A model generated the notes under the pieces. The model made no database searches, was not told where the DNA came from, and saw only the letters and a program-made list of their open reading frames with translations. Position numbers and translations under genes: made by a program. This document shows, one piece after another, positions 20,007 to 28,841 of a DNA stretch of 64,000 nucleotides. Every line of letters starts with the position of its first letter. The stretch's first letter is position 1. This DNA is from Marinobacterium zhoushanense (GTDB lineage: Bacteria; Pseudomonadota; Gammaproteobacteria; Pseudomonadales; Balneatricaceae): the NCBI RefSeq assembly GCF_014641945.1, contig NZ_BMIJ01000002.1:402091-466090 (forward strand), read 5' to 3'.

Positions 20007-21860
20007 ATGATGAATAGAACGAGACTGCCTCTGTGCATCCTGCTGATATCGCTTTTAAGCGCCTGTGCCACGCCGCCGGCCACGACGCGCGCGCCCGAAC
20101 AGCGCTCTCAGGTAGAGCAACTGCTTGCCAGCGCTGACAGCGCGCCCGCCATCCAGGCCGCCGAGCTCCGCTTTAAGGCCGCACAGTTGCTGTTCCGTGC
20201 GGGCAAGGATGCGGAAGCTCGCGCTCTGCTCGACCGAATCGACACCCGCGTACTGCCTCCGGCACTGGCGTTCGACATCGCTCGCCTGAAAGCCACGCAG
20301 GCACTGGAACAGAACGAGGGCACCCGAGCTCTGCGCTACCTGGATCGTGCAATACTGCCGCCATCGCTACCCGCCCCTCAGCAAGCCGAACTCGGCGAGC
20401 TGCGCGCCCAGGCTTACGCGCAACAGCTGCAGCCAATCGCAGCGGCGCGCGAGCTAATTGCCAGCGCGTTGCTGCAGAGCGATCCTGAGCTGCGCCAGCA
20501 GCTCCACAACCAGATCTGGCAGATACTGCAGCAAACCCCGGACGAGGAGATCGCACAGGCAACCCAAGCCGCCGGCAACAACTATTACGAACAGGGCTGG
20601 TTCGAATTAGCCGCACAGATGCGGGGCGGGGTCGACATCTCGATGGGCGGCAGCGCACTTGTGCAGTGGCGAACCCTTTGGGAGTCACACCCAGCCTACA
20701 GCCAACCGCCCGAAGGCGTGGTGGGCAAAGCCCTTCCCCCTCTTGATGTACGTCGTGTCGGCCTGCTGCTGCCACTCAGCGGCAACCTCGCCGAGCCTGC
20801 CAGGGCGATCAGTGAAGGGTTCTTCGCCGCGATGATGGCCGGCAGCTCTCACAACCAGCGCCCAGAGGTAATTTCGATCGACAGTGGCGTCGTCGCCACG
20901 CCGGGCCAACTGGCGACAGTGATCACCAGCCAGCAGCTCGATCTGGTGATCGGGCCGTTATCTCGCGACTACGTAGCCCAGATCAGCCAGGCAGCCCCCT
21001 TGCCGGCACCGATATTGGCTCTAAACCAGGCCGACCGTGTCAGCTCTGGCGTCTACCATCTGGATCTGGCGTCCGAACAGGAGGCGATACTGGTGGCACA
21101 ACGTGCCTGGCAGGAGGGCCACCATCGGGTCGCCGTCATTGTGCCCGATGCCCCCTGGGGACAGAGACTGGCGGAAACCTTTACCCAGGCGCTCAACACA
21201 CTCGGCGGCACCGTATCCGCCCAGCTCAACTACAGGTCGGGCGAGGATCTATCAAGCCAGATCGGTAGCCTGTTGCTGACCGATCGCAGCCAAGCGCGGG
21301 CGCGCGAGGTCCGCCGGGTGATTGGAACCCGATTCGAGTTCGACGAAAACCCGCGCGACGATATCGATGCCATCTTGATGACCGCACTACCGCAGGATGC
21401 ACGCCAGATAAAACCGATGCTGGCATTTCACTTTGCCGGCGACCTGCCGGTCTATGCCACTTCGCATCTCTACGAAGGCTCGGCCGACCCGGTTCGCGAC
21501 GTGGACCTAAACGGCATCCGTTTTCTCGATCTACCCTGGACACTGCAGCCTGCCAGCCCTGCCCACGAAGTGTTGCGCTCATCCCGCACGGACGTGGATG
21601 GCCGGTTCGGCCGCCTCTACGCTCTGGGCGTTGATGCTTTCAACCTCTACCCCTTCCTGCCCGAACTCGGCAACAATCCCGGCGCCTTTATCGAAGGCGA
21701 AACCGGCAAGCTGATGCTATCACCTCAGCTTCGGGTCAACCGAGAGCTGCCCTGGGCGATGTTCAACAATGGTGTACCTGAGCTGCTGCCGCCGCTGGAG
21801 GCGCCGATGCCAACATTCGGCGATGGCCCGCCAACGCTGGCAGCACCACAAACCCCCTGA
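20007..21860 (+). CDS. lpoA: Penicillin-binding protein activator LpoA
   Basis: About 617 aa outer-membrane lipoprotein that stimulates PBP1A. It has a signal peptide with lipobox LSAC (LLISLLSACATPP), then a TPR-like helical N-terminal domain to about residue 240. A periplasmic-binding-protein-like C-domain follows, from VRRVGLLLPLSGNLAEPARAI, with the LDLVIGPLSRDYV and VYATSHLYEGSADP blocks. ATGs at 20007 and 20010 are both possible; an in-frame GTG at 19995 is less likely. It heads the lpoA-yraN-diaA-dolP string also seen in enterics. Confidence 0.93.
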   Translation: MMNRTRLPLCILLISLLSACATPPATTRAPEQRSQVEQLLASADSAPAIQAAELRFKAAQLLFRAGKDAEARALLDRIDTRVLPPALAFDIARLKATQALEQNEGTRALRYLDRAILPPSLPAPQQAELGELRAQAYAQQLQPIAAARELIASALLQSDPELRQQLHNQIWQILQQTPDEEIAQATQAAGNNYYEQGWFELAAQMRGGVDISMGGSALVQWRTLWESHPAYSQPPEGVVGKALPPLDVRRVGLLLPLSGNLAEPARAISEGFFAAMMAGSSHNQRPEVISIDSGVVATPGQLATVITSQQLDLVIGPLSRDYVAQISQAAPLPAPILALNQADRVSSGVYHLDLASEQEAILVAQRAWQEGHHRVAVIVPDAPWGQRLAETFTQALNTLGGTVSAQLNYRSGEDLSSQIGSLLLTDRSQARAREVRRVIGTRFEFDENPRDDIDAILMTALPQDARQIKPMLAFHFAGDLPVYATSHLYEGSADPVRDVDLNGIRFLDLPWTLQPASPAHEVLRSSRTDVDGRFGRLYALGVDAFNLYPFLPELGNNPGAFIEGETGKLMLSPQLRVNRELPWAMFNNGVPELLPPLEAPMPTFGDGPPTLAAPQTP

Positions 21861-21872
21861 CTGGAGAATGCG

Positions 21873-22232
21873 ATGGATCGCAAGCAAACCGGCAAGGATG
21901 CCGAACAGAATGCAGAACGGTTTCTTAATCAACAGGGCCTGAGAACCCTGATTCGAAACGCCCACTGCCGAATGGGCGAGATCGATCTGGTCATGCTGGA
22001 GCAGGACACGATTGTGTTCGTCGAGGTGCGCAAGCGGCGCCATCGTCAGTATGGCGGCGCCGCCCAGTCAGTGGATTACCACAAACAGCGCAAGCTGATT
22101 CAGACCGCGCGTTACCTGATGCTGAGCCACCCGCAATGGGGCAGCCAGCCCTGCCGCTTCGACGTCGTCGCCTTCGAGGCAGAACAGGCCGATCAAGCGC
22201 CCACCTGGTACCGGGACGCCTTCCGACCATGA
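21873..22232 (+). CDS. yraN: UPF0102 family protein YraN
   Basis: 119 aa small protein with a restriction-endonuclease-like fold. The family core is present: GKDAEQNAERFLNQQG, the GEIDLVMLEQDTIVFVEVRKRR block with the D/E-x-K-like residues, SVDYHKQRKLI and FDVVAFEAE. The C-terminus is TWYRDAFRP. GGAG lies 6 nt upstream of the ATG, and the gene follows lpoA by 12 nt. Its cellular function is not established. A second, diverged copy of its 3' end lies downstream. Confidence 0.93.
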   Translation: MDRKQTGKDAEQNAERFLNQQGLRTLIRNAHCRMGEIDLVMLEQDTIVFVEVRKRRHRQYGGAAQSVDYHKQRKLIQTARYLMLSHPQWGSQPCRFDVVAFEAEQADQAPTWYRDAFRP

Positions 22233-22287
22233 GCAACTCAAGTGCCAACGGGGCATCCGCCCCAGGGCACTGATCCGGGCCGCTAGT

Positions 22288-22312
22288 AACCTGCCGTTTA
22301 TATCGGCAGGTT
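22288..22312. other. Hairpin downstream of yraN
   Basis: Perfect 9-bp arms, aacctgccg and cggcaggtt, around tttatat. No T tract follows on the plus strand (aaaatg). It may be a transcript-end or processing structure, or part of the inserted DNA that separates yraN from its old 3' remnant. Confidence 0.5.
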
Positions 22313-22314
22313 AA

Positions 22315-22380
22315 AATGAATGCGGTCCGGACTCGGCCGACTACACCCCAGTATGGTATAAAGACGCCTTTCGTCCCTGA
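22315..22380 (+). pseudogene. Vestigial 3' end of a second, diverged yraN
   Basis: The frame ending in TGA at 22378-22380 reads ADYTPVWYKDAFRP, against ADQAPTWYRDAFRP at the end of the intact yraN. 10 of 14 residues match, with many synonymous base differences. The frame is open only back to 22315 (a TAA precedes) and has no start. It lies 20 nt upstream of diaA, where an intact yraN would end. Inference: the resident yraN was replaced by or recombined with a foreign allele, leaving the old tail as a scar. Confidence 0.75.
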
Positions 22381-22399
22381 ACACCGGATATAACACTCA

Positions 22400-22987
22400 A
22401 TGGAACTTGAAGACCGAATTGTCAGCCAGTTTCACAACTCGATGGAGATCAACGCTCAAACCATCGAGCATTACACGCCGCTGATCGCAGAAGCCGGTGA
22501 ACTACTGCTGCAGTGCTTGGTCACAGAGAGCAAGATCCTGTGCGTTGGAAACGGCGGTGCCGGCGCCCTGTCGCAGCATTTCGCTGCGTTATTGCTGAGC
22601 CGTTTCAGGCACGAGCGACCGGGCCTGCCGGCTCTGGCACTTAATGCCGACAGCGCCGTAATGAGCGCCATCACTGAGGACAGCAGCTTCGCCGAGGTAT
22701 ATGCCAAACAGATTCGGGCCTTGGGCCAACCGGGCGATATCCTATTGGCGATCTCACCCGATGGCCGGGGCACCAGCCTGGTTCAAGCGATCCAGGCCGC
22801 TCATGACCGCGAGATGCAGGTGATTGCGCTCACCGGTGGTGATGGCGGCAACATGACCGCATTGCTGGCCAGGGATGAGATCGAGATATGCATCCCCAGC
22901 GATGACGAAGCCTTGGTTTACGACGCACAGCTGTTGGTACTGCACTGTTTATGCGATCTGATCGACCACCAACTGTTTGGAGCCTGA
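22400..22987 (+). CDS. diaA: SIS-domain protein, DnaA initiator-associating DiaA-type
   Basis: 195 aa SIS-fold protein. In Escherichia coli DiaA binds DnaA and helps timely initiation; the close paralogue GmhA is phosphoheptose isomerase. The synteny yraN-diaA-dolP and the C-terminal HCLCDLIDHQLFGA favour DiaA. The sugar-phosphate loop usually written STSGNS or STRGNS is here ISPDGRGTS, and the E/H residues of the GmhA active site near residue 170 are replaced (ALVYDAQLL). Both changes argue against isomerase activity. GNGGAGALSQHFAALLLSRF is the first SIS motif. The ribosome binding site is weak. Confidence 0.87.
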   Translation: MELEDRIVSQFHNSMEINAQTIEHYTPLIAEAGELLLQCLVTESKILCVGNGGAGALSQHFAALLLSRFRHERPGLPALALNADSAVMSAITEDSSFAEVYAKQIRALGQPGDILLAISPDGRGTSLVQAIQAAHDREMQVIALTGGDGGNMTALLARDEIEICIPSDDEALVYDAQLLVLHCLCDLIDHQLFGA

Positions 22988-22989
22988 AC

Positions 22990-23565
22990 GTGAAATTTTC
23001 TGCCATCCCCGTTGCACTCCTGCTCTCCGCCAGTCTGCTCAGCGGCTGTGCACAACTGGTCAGCGCCACCCGCGAAGAACCCATCTATGAGGATAAGGGC
23101 AATCGCACCCTGGGCAACTATATCGAAGACGAGATGATCGAAACCAAGGTACTGGTCAACATCAGCAAGGGTTCCACGCCGCTGGCACAGTCCCATGTCA
23201 ATGTCACCAGTTTCAACGGCCAGGTACTCCTGACCGGCCAGGTACCGGATGAGCGTGTACGCCAGGAAGCGGAAAGGGTCACTCAGACCACCCGCGAGGT
23301 GACCAAGATACACAACGAGCTGGAGATCGCCGGCCCCACCTCCACCATCGTGCGCACCAACGATGTCTATCTGACCAGCCGCGTCAAGATTCAGCTGCTG
23401 GCCGACAAAAATGTCCCAGGTAGCCGGATCAAGGTAGTCACCGAAAACGGCGTGGTTTACCTGATGGGTCTGGTCAAGCGCAGCGAAGCGGAAACCGCCG
23501 TTGCGATCGTGCGCAGCGTCGCCGGCGTGCGCAAGATCGTCAAGGTGTTCGAGTACATCGACTAA
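22990..23565 (+). CDS. dolP: Dual-BON-domain outer-membrane lipoprotein DolP (YraP)
   Basis: About 191 aa. The GTG start at 22990, with GGAG 7 nt upstream, gives MKFSAIPVALLLSASLLSGC with lipobox LSGC. Two BON domains follow: about residues 45-115 (VNVTSFNGQVLLTGQVPDE) and 125-190 (IKVVTENGVVYLMGLVKRSEAE). The family maintains outer-membrane integrity and localises to division sites. It starts 2 nt after diaA and converges on sspB with a 2-nt gap and no terminator between them. Confidence 0.92.
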   Translation: MKFSAIPVALLLSASLLSGCAQLVSATREEPIYEDKGNRTLGNYIEDEMIETKVLVNISKGSTPLAQSHVNVTSFNGQVLLTGQVPDERVRQEAERVTQTTREVTKIHNELEIAGPTSTIVRTNDVYLTSRVKIQLLADKNVPGSRIKVVTENGVVYLMGLVKRSEAETAVAIVRSVAGVRKIVKVFEYID

Positions 23566-23567
23566 CC

Positions 23568-23984
23568 CTACTTCACCACGCGAAGAGAGGGACGACCACC
23601 TCCCGGGCCCGGCTCGGGAGGTTCCGGCTCTGGCTGTTCAGCTTTCGCCAGCGCCAGCAGATCGGCTCCCGGCTCCATACCAAAGCCCATGCCCATACCA
23701 TTTTCCCGCGCATAGATAGCCAGTACGGCGGTTATCGGTACATACACGTTCATCGGCACCCCACCGAAGCGCGCATTGAAACTGACACCGGCATCATTCA
23801 TATCCAGCTCCCGAACCGCCCCCAGCGCGATATTCAGGGTTATCTGCCCATCCTGAACATAGGCGTCAGGCACATTAACCCCTCTTACGCCGGCATCGAC
23901 AACGATAAGCGGTGTAAGGTCGTTATCGCAAAGCCACTCATACAGGGCTCGCAACAGATAGGGCCGACTGGGCGTTACAGACAT
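23568..23984 (-). CDS. sspB: ClpXP protease specificity-enhancing factor SspB
   Basis: About 138 aa adaptor that delivers ssrA-tagged and other substrates to ClpXP. MSVTPSRPYLLRALYEWLCDNDLTP and the barrel with ALGAVRELDMNDAGVSFNARFGG are typical. A disordered Pro/Glu/Gly linker leads to RPSLRVVK, the C-terminal ClpX-binding motif. AGGAG lies 7 nt upstream of this ATG; the codons before it are not conserved. It follows sspA, but a terminator-like hairpin separates the two. Confidence 0.95.
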   Translation of the reverse strand: MSVTPSRPYLLRALYEWLCDNDLTPLIVVDAGVRGVNVPDAYVQDGQITLNIALGAVRELDMNDAGVSFNARFGGVPMNVYVPITAVLAIYARENGMGMGFGMEPGADLLALAKAEQPEPEPPEPGPGGGRPSLRVVK

Positions 23985-24002
23985 AAAAAAACTCCTATCG
24001 CC

Positions 24003-24098
24003 GCTTCTGCGCATTCATGCACCCGCGGCATGACCGTCATGGATGACAGGAATCCTGTCGTTGCAGGCGCAAACGACAGAGTCCGTACATCCTGCATA
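24003..24098. repeat. Candidate dispersed repeat between sspA and sspB
   Basis: This stretch contains gtccgtacatcctgcat and several short palindromic words (ggcatgaccgtcatg, gacaggaatcctgtc). Related words (ggacatcctgcat and gtacatcctgtac) occur at 45013-45076 in another intergenic region. It could be a REP-like intergenic element, but only two partial matches are visible here. Confidence 0.35.
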
Positions 24099-24100
24099 TG

Positions 24101-24132
24101 AAAAAGGGACGGGGCAACAGCCCCATCCCTTT
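24101..24132 (-). terminator. Intrinsic terminator after sspA
   Basis: Minus strand: AAAGGGATGGGGC, loop TGTT, GCCCCGTCCCTTTTT. This gives 13 pairs including one G-T, ending in a T run. It lies 26 nt after the sspA stop. Confidence 0.8.
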
Positions 24133-24157
24133 AGCAAGTTGCTGATCGCCTAGCGAA

Positions 24158-24790
24158 TCAGTCACGCATTTCGCGCTCCGCCTCGGAGAGACTCTCCTGG
24201 AAGGATTCACGTTCGAACAAGCGCTTCATGTAGCCAATCAGGGGCTTGCACTGAGCCTCAGGCAACTCGACCCCCATCACCTGCAGACGCCAAAGCAGCG
24301 GCGCGATGCAGCAGTCGACCAGGCTGAACTCCTCGCTCATAAAGAACGGCTTCTCCGCGAAGATCGGCGATACGGCAACCAGGCTGTCGCGCAGCTCTTT
24401 GCGAGCATTCTCAATCTGCTCCGCGCTGGCCGTACCTGCAAGAATCAGATCAGCCTGCGCACACCAGTCGCGCTGGATGCGATGCATGAACAGACGACTC
24501 TCCGCCCGCGCCACAGGGTAAACCGGAAGCAGTGGCGGATGCGGGAAACGCTCGTCCAGATACTCCATCATCACGTTGGGTTCATACAACACCAGCTCCC
24601 GATCCAGCAGAGTCGGCAAGCTGTTGTAAGGATTAAGCGCTGCAACATCCTCAGGCAGCTCGCTCTCCTTGCAGTCAACAATATCGACTGCCACACCTTT
24701 CTCAGCCAGTACGATACGTACGCGGTGGCTGTAATGGTCATCACCATTCGAATAAAAGGTCATGGAAGAACGTTTAGCCACAACTCCCAT
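24158..24790 (-). CDS. sspA: Stringent starvation protein A
   Basis: 210 aa GST-fold protein that binds RNA polymerase and promotes stationary-phase and acid-stress expression. The thioredoxin-like N-domain has [42 protein letters not shown] and [14 protein letters not shown]; the all-helical C-domain follows from about residue 95. The catalytic GST residues are not conserved, as is normal for SspA. GGGGA lies 7 nt upstream of the ATG. The petABC terminator lies just before it, so it has its own promoter, not assigned here. Confidence 0.95.
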   Translation of the reverse strand: MGVVAKRSSMTFYSNGDDHYSHRVRIVLAEKGVAVDIVDCKESELPEDVAALNPYNSLPTLLDRELVLYEPNVMMEYLDERFPHPPLLPVYPVARAESRLFMHRIQRDWCAQADLILAGTASAEQIENARKELRDSLVAVSPIFAEKPFFMSEEFSLVDCCIAPLLWRLQVMGVELPEAQCKPLIGYMKRLFERESFQESLSEAEREMRD

Positions 24791-24825
24791 CTACAAATCC
24801 CCATAAAAAAGTCAGATGTAGAAAC

Positions 24826-24858
24826 AAAAAATCTACGCGGCCCTCACGGACCGCGTAG
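24826..24858 (-). terminator. Intrinsic terminator of petABC
   Basis: Minus strand: CTACGCGG, a 10-nt loop, CCGCGTAG, then ATTTTTT. It lies 28 nt after the petC stop and 35 nt before the sspA start. Confidence 0.9.
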
Positions 24859-24885
24859 TTCTATTATTCACGAACACCCGAGTGT

Positions 24886-25656
24886 TTAGTGAACGTCTTT
24901 CCAGTACTCTTTCTTCAACGCGAAGGCGAATACGAACAGAATCACCAGGAAGATCAGAACATACGTACCAATCTTACCAGAGACCATCTTCGAGGGCTCG
25001 CCCATGTACGCCATGAAGTTAACAAGATCGTACACGTACTGATCGAATTCCTCTTCGCTCATTGAACCGCTCTTCGGCTCGATCGACATGCAACCGCCGA
25101 TCTCCTCACCGGTCAGCGGATCGATCTTGCCATGCTCACTGTGCAACTCTGCAGGTGTACAGTGGTTAATCACAGTCCCCTGCAGATTTTCCAGCACGTT
25201 GGGCATACCAACATCCGGGAACACAGCGTTGTTCACACCCCAAGGCCGCGACTCATCCTTGTAAAAGCTGCGCAGGTAGGTGTAGACCCAATCCGGACCA
25301 CGAAGACGCGCTTCCAGCGTAAGATCCGGCGGCGGGTTGCCGAACCATACCTTGGCTTCGGCAGCCGGCATGGCGTTGGTCATGTGTTCACCGATCTTCT
25401 TGTTTTCATCGAAGATCAGATACTGTTCAACCAGCTCATTCGGGATTTCGAGATCCGTTGCAGCACGCTCGAAACGCTGATACTGAGCTGTGTGACAGCC
25501 CAAGCAACGGTTAACGAAGTTCGCCATACCCCGCTGCAGGGATGCTTTATTGGTCAGATCCACTTCAAACGAATCCAATGGCACAGCCGCACCACCAGCC
25601 GCGCTGGCGGTTACCGGCGCCAGCACCATCATCAGAGCAATGAGATACTTTTTCAT
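24886..25656 (-). CDS. petC: Cytochrome c1 subunit of the bc1 complex
   Basis: About 256 aa. It carries electrons from the Rieske protein to soluble or membrane cytochromes c on the periplasmic side. MKKYLIALMMVLAPVTASAAG is a Sec signal peptide, the haem-binding CLGCH is at residues 51-55, the axial-Met region is VFPDVGMPNVL, and a C-terminal anchor (YVLILFLVILFVFAFALK-like) precedes KKEYWKDVH. The ATG shares one base with the petB stop (TAATG). A longer upstream in-frame extension inside petB lacks a signal peptide and is rejected. Confidence 0.95.
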   Translation of the reverse strand: MKKYLIALMMVLAPVTASAAGGAAVPLDSFEVDLTNKASLQRGMANFVNRCLGCHTAQYQRFERAATDLEIPNELVEQYLIFDENKKIGEHMTNAMPAAEAKVWFGNPPPDLTLEARLRGPDWVYTYLRSFYKDESRPWGVNNAVFPDVGMPNVLENLQGTVINHCTPAELHSEHGKIDPLTGEEIGGCMSIEPKSGSMSEEEFDQYVYDLVNFMAYMGEPSKMVSGKIGTYVLIFLVILFVFAFALKKEYWKDVH

Positions 25657-26912
25657 TAGCCTGTCACCCTCTCCGGAACCGGTTTTGTCTTTTCCATCCG
25701 TGTATAGAACGGCATCAGGATAAAGAATGCGAAGTAAAGAACGGTACAGATCTGAGACACCATGGTACGACCCGGCGTTGCAGGCAACGCACCCAAGACG
25801 CCCAGAATCACAAAGCTCACGGCAAACACCAACAGCCAGACCTTGCTCAGCCAACCTTTATAGCGCATGGATTTAACCGGGCTACGGTCGAGCCAGGGCA
25901 GTACGAACAGGATGGCAATTGCCGCCCCCATCACCACAACACCCCAGAACTTCGCATCGACACCGAACAGCGGGTAGGTCACGGCGCGCAGCATGGCGTA
26001 GAACGGCGTGAAATACCACACAGGCGCAATGTGATCCGGCGTTTTCAGCGCGTTAGCCGGTTCAAAGTTCGGTTTCTCCAGGAAGTAACCACCACCCTCA
26101 GGGAAGAAGAACACAACGGTGCAGAATACGAACAGGAAAACAACAACGCCAACGATATCCTTGACGGTGTAGTACGGGTGGAACGGGATACCGTCCAGCG
26201 GCACACCATTCTCATCCTTCTTCTCTTTGATTTCGATGCCGTCCGGGTTGTTGGACCCCACTTCGTGCAGCGCGATGATATGCAGCACTACCAGCGCCAG
26301 GATAACGATCGGCAGCGCGATAACGTGCAACGCAAAGAAACGGTTCAGGGTGATACCGGAGATCAGGAAGTCACCTCGAATCCACTGCTGCAAGTCCGGA
26401 CCAATTACAGGAATAGCACCGAACAGGGATACGATTACCTGGGCACCCCAGTACGACATCTGACCCCAGGGCAGAAGGTAGCCCATGAAGGCTTCAGCCA
26501 TCAGTGCCAGATAGATGGTCATACCGAAGATCCACACCAGCTCGCGTGGCTTACGGTAGGAACCGTACATCATGCCGCGGAACATATGCAGATAGACCAC
26601 GACGAAGAATGCTGACGCGCCGGTAGAGTGCAGATAGCGCAGCAGCCAGCCGTACTCGACGTCACGCATAATGTATTCGACGGACGCGAACGCACCTTCG
26701 GCGCTCGGGTTGTAACTCATGGTGAGCCAGATACCGGTCAGAATCTGGTTAACCAGCACCAGCAACGCCAGCGAACCGAAGAAGTACCAGAAGTTGAAGT
26801 TCTTCGGGGCATAGTACTTGGAGAGATGATCTTCCCACATCGCGGTAGCGGGGAAGCGATCGTCGATCCAGCCCATCAAGCCGGGATTTCCTTTATTGCG
26901 ATAGCCAGCCAT
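25656..26912 (-). CDS. petB: Cytochrome b subunit of the bc1 complex
   Basis: 418 aa polytopic quinol-oxidising subunit. The haem-binding His pairs occur in helices B and D (RYLHSTGASAFFVVVYLHMFRG and FALHVIALPIVILALVVLHIIALH, each given here in part). The Qo site that usually reads PEWY is PVWY (in DHIAPVWYFTPFYAMLRA). This variant is known in many beta- and gammaproteobacteria, so it is noted but not treated as a defect. It overlaps petA and petC by one base each. Confidence 0.95.
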   Translation of the reverse strand: MAGYRNKGNPGLMGWIDDRFPATAMWEDHLSKYYAPKNFNFWYFFGSLALLVLVNQILTGIWLTMSYNPSAEGAFASVEYIMRDVEYGWLLRYLHSTGASAFFVVVYLHMFRGMMYGSYRKPRELVWIFGMTIYLALMAEAFMGYLLPWGQMSYWGAQVIVSLFGAIPVIGPDLQQWIRGDFLISGITLNRFFALHVIALPIVILALVVLHIIALHEVGSNNPDGIEIKEKKDENGVPLDGIPFHPYYTVKDIVGVVVFLFVFCTVVFFFPEGGGYFLEKPNFEPANALKTPDHIAPVWYFTPFYAMLRAVTYPLFGVDAKFWGVVVMGAAIAILFVLPWLDRSPVKSMRYKGWLSKVWLLVFAVSFVILGVLGALPATPGRTMVSQICTVLYFAFFILMPFYTRMEKTKPVPERVTG

Positions 26913-27508
26913 TACACAGCCTCCTGATCGACACCAATAACGAGAGTGTTATCGTCTTCGTATTTGTGCGGCGGAATCACCAGGTTGGTCGGCGCAGGAA
27001 CACCTTTGAATACGCGACCGGAAAGGTCGAATCGCGAGCCATGACAAGGACAGAAGAAGCCACCCAGCCATTCAGCCCCCAAATCCTCCGGAGCAATTTC
27101 CGGACGATAGGTCGGCGAGCAGCCCAGGTGAGTACAGATACCGACCATCACCGCGTATTCCGGGCGCAACGCGCGTGCCGGGGTATGCGGGATGTAATCC
27201 GGCTGCTGAGGCTTCTCCGAGTTCGGATCCGCTACCTTGTCGTTGAGTTTTTCCAGGTTAGCCAGGGCTTCCGGACCGCGACGAACGATCCACACCGGCT
27301 TACCACGCCACTCAGCGATCATCTGCTGCCCAGGCTCAAGCTTGCTGATATCCGCCTTCGCAGGTGCACCGGCGGCTTTTGCCTTGGCGCTCGGATTCCA
27401 GGAAGCCACGAACGGGACAGCGGCCCCAACGGCACCCACTGCCCCTACGGCAGACGTGGCACCAATCAGGAGCCGGCGCCGACCCTTATTCACGCCGTCA
27501 TTGCTCAT
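26912..27508 (-). CDS. petA: Rieske iron-sulfur subunit of the bc1 complex
   Basis: 198 aa. The N-terminal [13 protein letters not shown] is a twin-arginine signal that also serves as the membrane anchor. The 2Fe-2S site is CTHLGC and CPCHGSRFD, with the usual Cys/His ligands and the disulfide cysteines. A hinge rich in Ala/Lys (about residues 38-50) precedes the soluble domain. It is first in petA-petB-petC. GGGGAGAAG lies about 6 nt upstream of the ATG. Confidence 0.95.
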   Translation of the reverse strand: MSNDGVNKGRRRLLIGATSAVGAVGAVGAAVPFVASWNPSAKAKAAGAPAKADISKLEPGQQMIAEWRGKPVWIVRRGPEALANLEKLNDKVADPNSEKPQQPDYIPHTPARALRPEYAVMVGICTHLGCSPTYRPEIAPEDLGAEWLGGFFCPCHGSRFDLSGRVFKGVPAPTNLVIPPHKYEDDNTLVIGVDQEAV

Positions 27509-27612
27509 TAACTTCTTCTCCCCTCAATCGACGACCGCTTTCGCACACACACAAAAGACAAGCCGCCCTTCAGTCATGAAAACCACAAAACCGGATTTTT
27601 CAAATGGCGCAA

Positions 27613-27641
27613 ATCTTAAAGAAATTACCCCACAGATACAA
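27613..27641 (-). promoter_or_regulatory. Possible petABC promoter
   Basis: Minus-strand TTGTAT (27641-27636), 17-bp spacer, TAAGAT (27618-27613). It is a moderate match, in the only intergenic stretch upstream of petA and downstream of the rpsI terminator. Confidence 0.4.
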
Positions 27642-27700
27642 GGTAAAACCCCCAGACTAAGACCAATTACCGGTGTTTTAACAGCATGTTTCCAAATACA

Positions 27701-27735
27701 AAAAAGCCCGCAAACCACAAGGGTCGCGGGCTTTT
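27701..27735 (-). terminator. Intrinsic terminator of rplM-rpsI
   Basis: Minus strand: AAAAAGCCCGC, 13-nt loop, GCGGGCTTTTT. It lies 43 nt after the rpsI stop. The A and T runs on both sides would allow function in either direction. Confidence 0.9.
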
Positions 27736-27778
27736 TCGACAATCTTTTGCGCTGCAGCAAAAAAGCCGCAGGTAAAGA

Positions 27779-28171
27779 TTAACGCTTGGAGAACTGAGGA
27801 CGCTTACGCGCTTTGCGCAGACCGACCTTCTTACGCTCGACTTCACGCGCGTCACGGGTAACGTAACCCGCCTTGCGCAGAGCCGGACGCAGAGTCTCGT
27901 CGTACTCCATCAGTGCACGGGTGATACCGTGACGGATCGCACCAGCCTGACCGAAACCGCCGCCACCAGCGACAGTCACGTATACGTCGAATTTTTCTTT
28001 GGTCTCAGTCAGCTCCAGCGGCTGCATGACGATCATGCGCGCGGTTTCACGACCGAAGTAATCTTCGATGGTGCGCTGATTGATAGTGATCTTGCCAGTA
28101 CCGGGACGCAGAAATACACGCGCGGTAGAGGTTTTGCGACGGCCAGTGCCGTAATACTGAGTAGTAGCCAT
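27779..28171 (-). CDS. rpsI: 30S ribosomal protein uS9
   Basis: 130 aa, the exact family length. It starts [21 protein letters not shown], has [19 protein letters not shown] near the middle and ends in the conserved basic tail [11 protein letters not shown], which reaches the P-site tRNA. It follows rplM by 14 nt, the universal rplM-rpsI pair. Confidence 0.98.
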   Translation of the reverse strand: MATTQYYGTGRRKTSTARVFLRPGTGKITINQRTIEDYFGRETARMIVMQPLELTETKEKFDVYVTVAGGGGFGQAGAIRHGITRALMEYDETLRPALRKAGYVTRDAREVERKKVGLRKARKRPQFSKR

Positions 28172-28185
28172 TATTCGCCTTCCCC

Positions 28186-28617
28186 TTAGATATCCAGTTC
28201 TTTCGGCTGCTGAGCCTGATGCGGATGCTCGGCACCTGCGTACACTTTCAGCTTGGTGTACATGGCACGGCCAAGCGGGCCCTTCGGCAGCATACCCTTG
28301 ACGGCGAGCTCGATGGTGCGCTCAGGGAAGGTCTGAACCATCTTGTTGAAGTTGGCTTCCTTCAGGCCACCCGGAAAACCGGAGTGACGGTAGTACATCT
28401 TGGCATTACGCTTGTTGCCGGTCACGTTTACCTTTTCGGCATTGACGACAACGATGTAATCACCGGTATCAACGTGCGGAGTGTATTCCGGCTTGTGCTT
28501 GCCACGCAGACGGCGGGCGATTTCAGTCGCCAGACGACCCAGGGTTTTACCCTCGGCGTCAACAACGTACCAGTCGCGTTTTACTTCGGCTGGCTTAGCG
28601 CTAACAGTTGTGCTCAT
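28186..28617 (-). CDS. rplM: 50S ribosomal protein uL13
   Basis: 143 aa. Signatures are [55 protein letters not shown] and the C-terminal [20 protein letters not shown] followed by HPHQAQQP. In Escherichia coli L13 represses its own rplM-rpsI mRNA by binding the leader. A leader of about 165 nt here leaves room for the same control. Confidence 0.98.
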   Translation of the reverse strand: MSTTVSAKPAEVKRDWYVVDAEGKTLGRLATEIARRLRGKHKPEYTPHVDTGDYIVVVNAEKVNVTGNKRNAKMYYRHSGFPGGLKEANFNKMVQTFPERTIELAVKGMLPKGPLGRAMYTKLKVYAGAEHPHQAQQPKELDI

Positions 28618-28841
28618 TGTTTCTATACCTTGACCTTAAGCCTCGAACCCAGGCAATTCCGTGAGATTCGCCCACTTCAGCCAGAGTTCCGACTTACCTT
28701 ATAGTTATTGGTTGCCACCGCCGATCACACCTAAGTGAGCTAACGACACCAACGTACACTATCCTCTACCCCTTGCAGAGGAGCGCGAATTATAGACAAG
28801 CACCTGGACAAAATCCAGCGCTTGTGACCGACAAAAATCAC
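28618..28841 (-). promoter_or_regulatory. rplM-rpsI promoter and leader
   Basis: A consensus -10 box TATAAT lies at 28794-28789 on the minus strand; the -35 is poor (TGGATT-like, about 18 bp upstream). A hairpin with CCTCT/AGAGG arms (28783-28763) sits at the very start of the predicted leader, which runs about 165 nt to the rplM ATG. The upstream end of this region (28795-28841) lies between the promoter and the zapE stop and holds nothing else. Confidence 0.55.

Noticed and set aside
25981..26070. PVWY instead of PEWY in cytochrome b as an inactivating change
   Set aside because: This variant is common in functional bc1 complexes of beta- and gammaproteobacteria, and all haem ligands are intact.
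27655..27670. aagaccaatt, half of a PdhR box, upstream of petA
   Set aside because: Only one half-site is present and it lies upstream of the likely petA promoter, so PdhR control of petABC is not supported.
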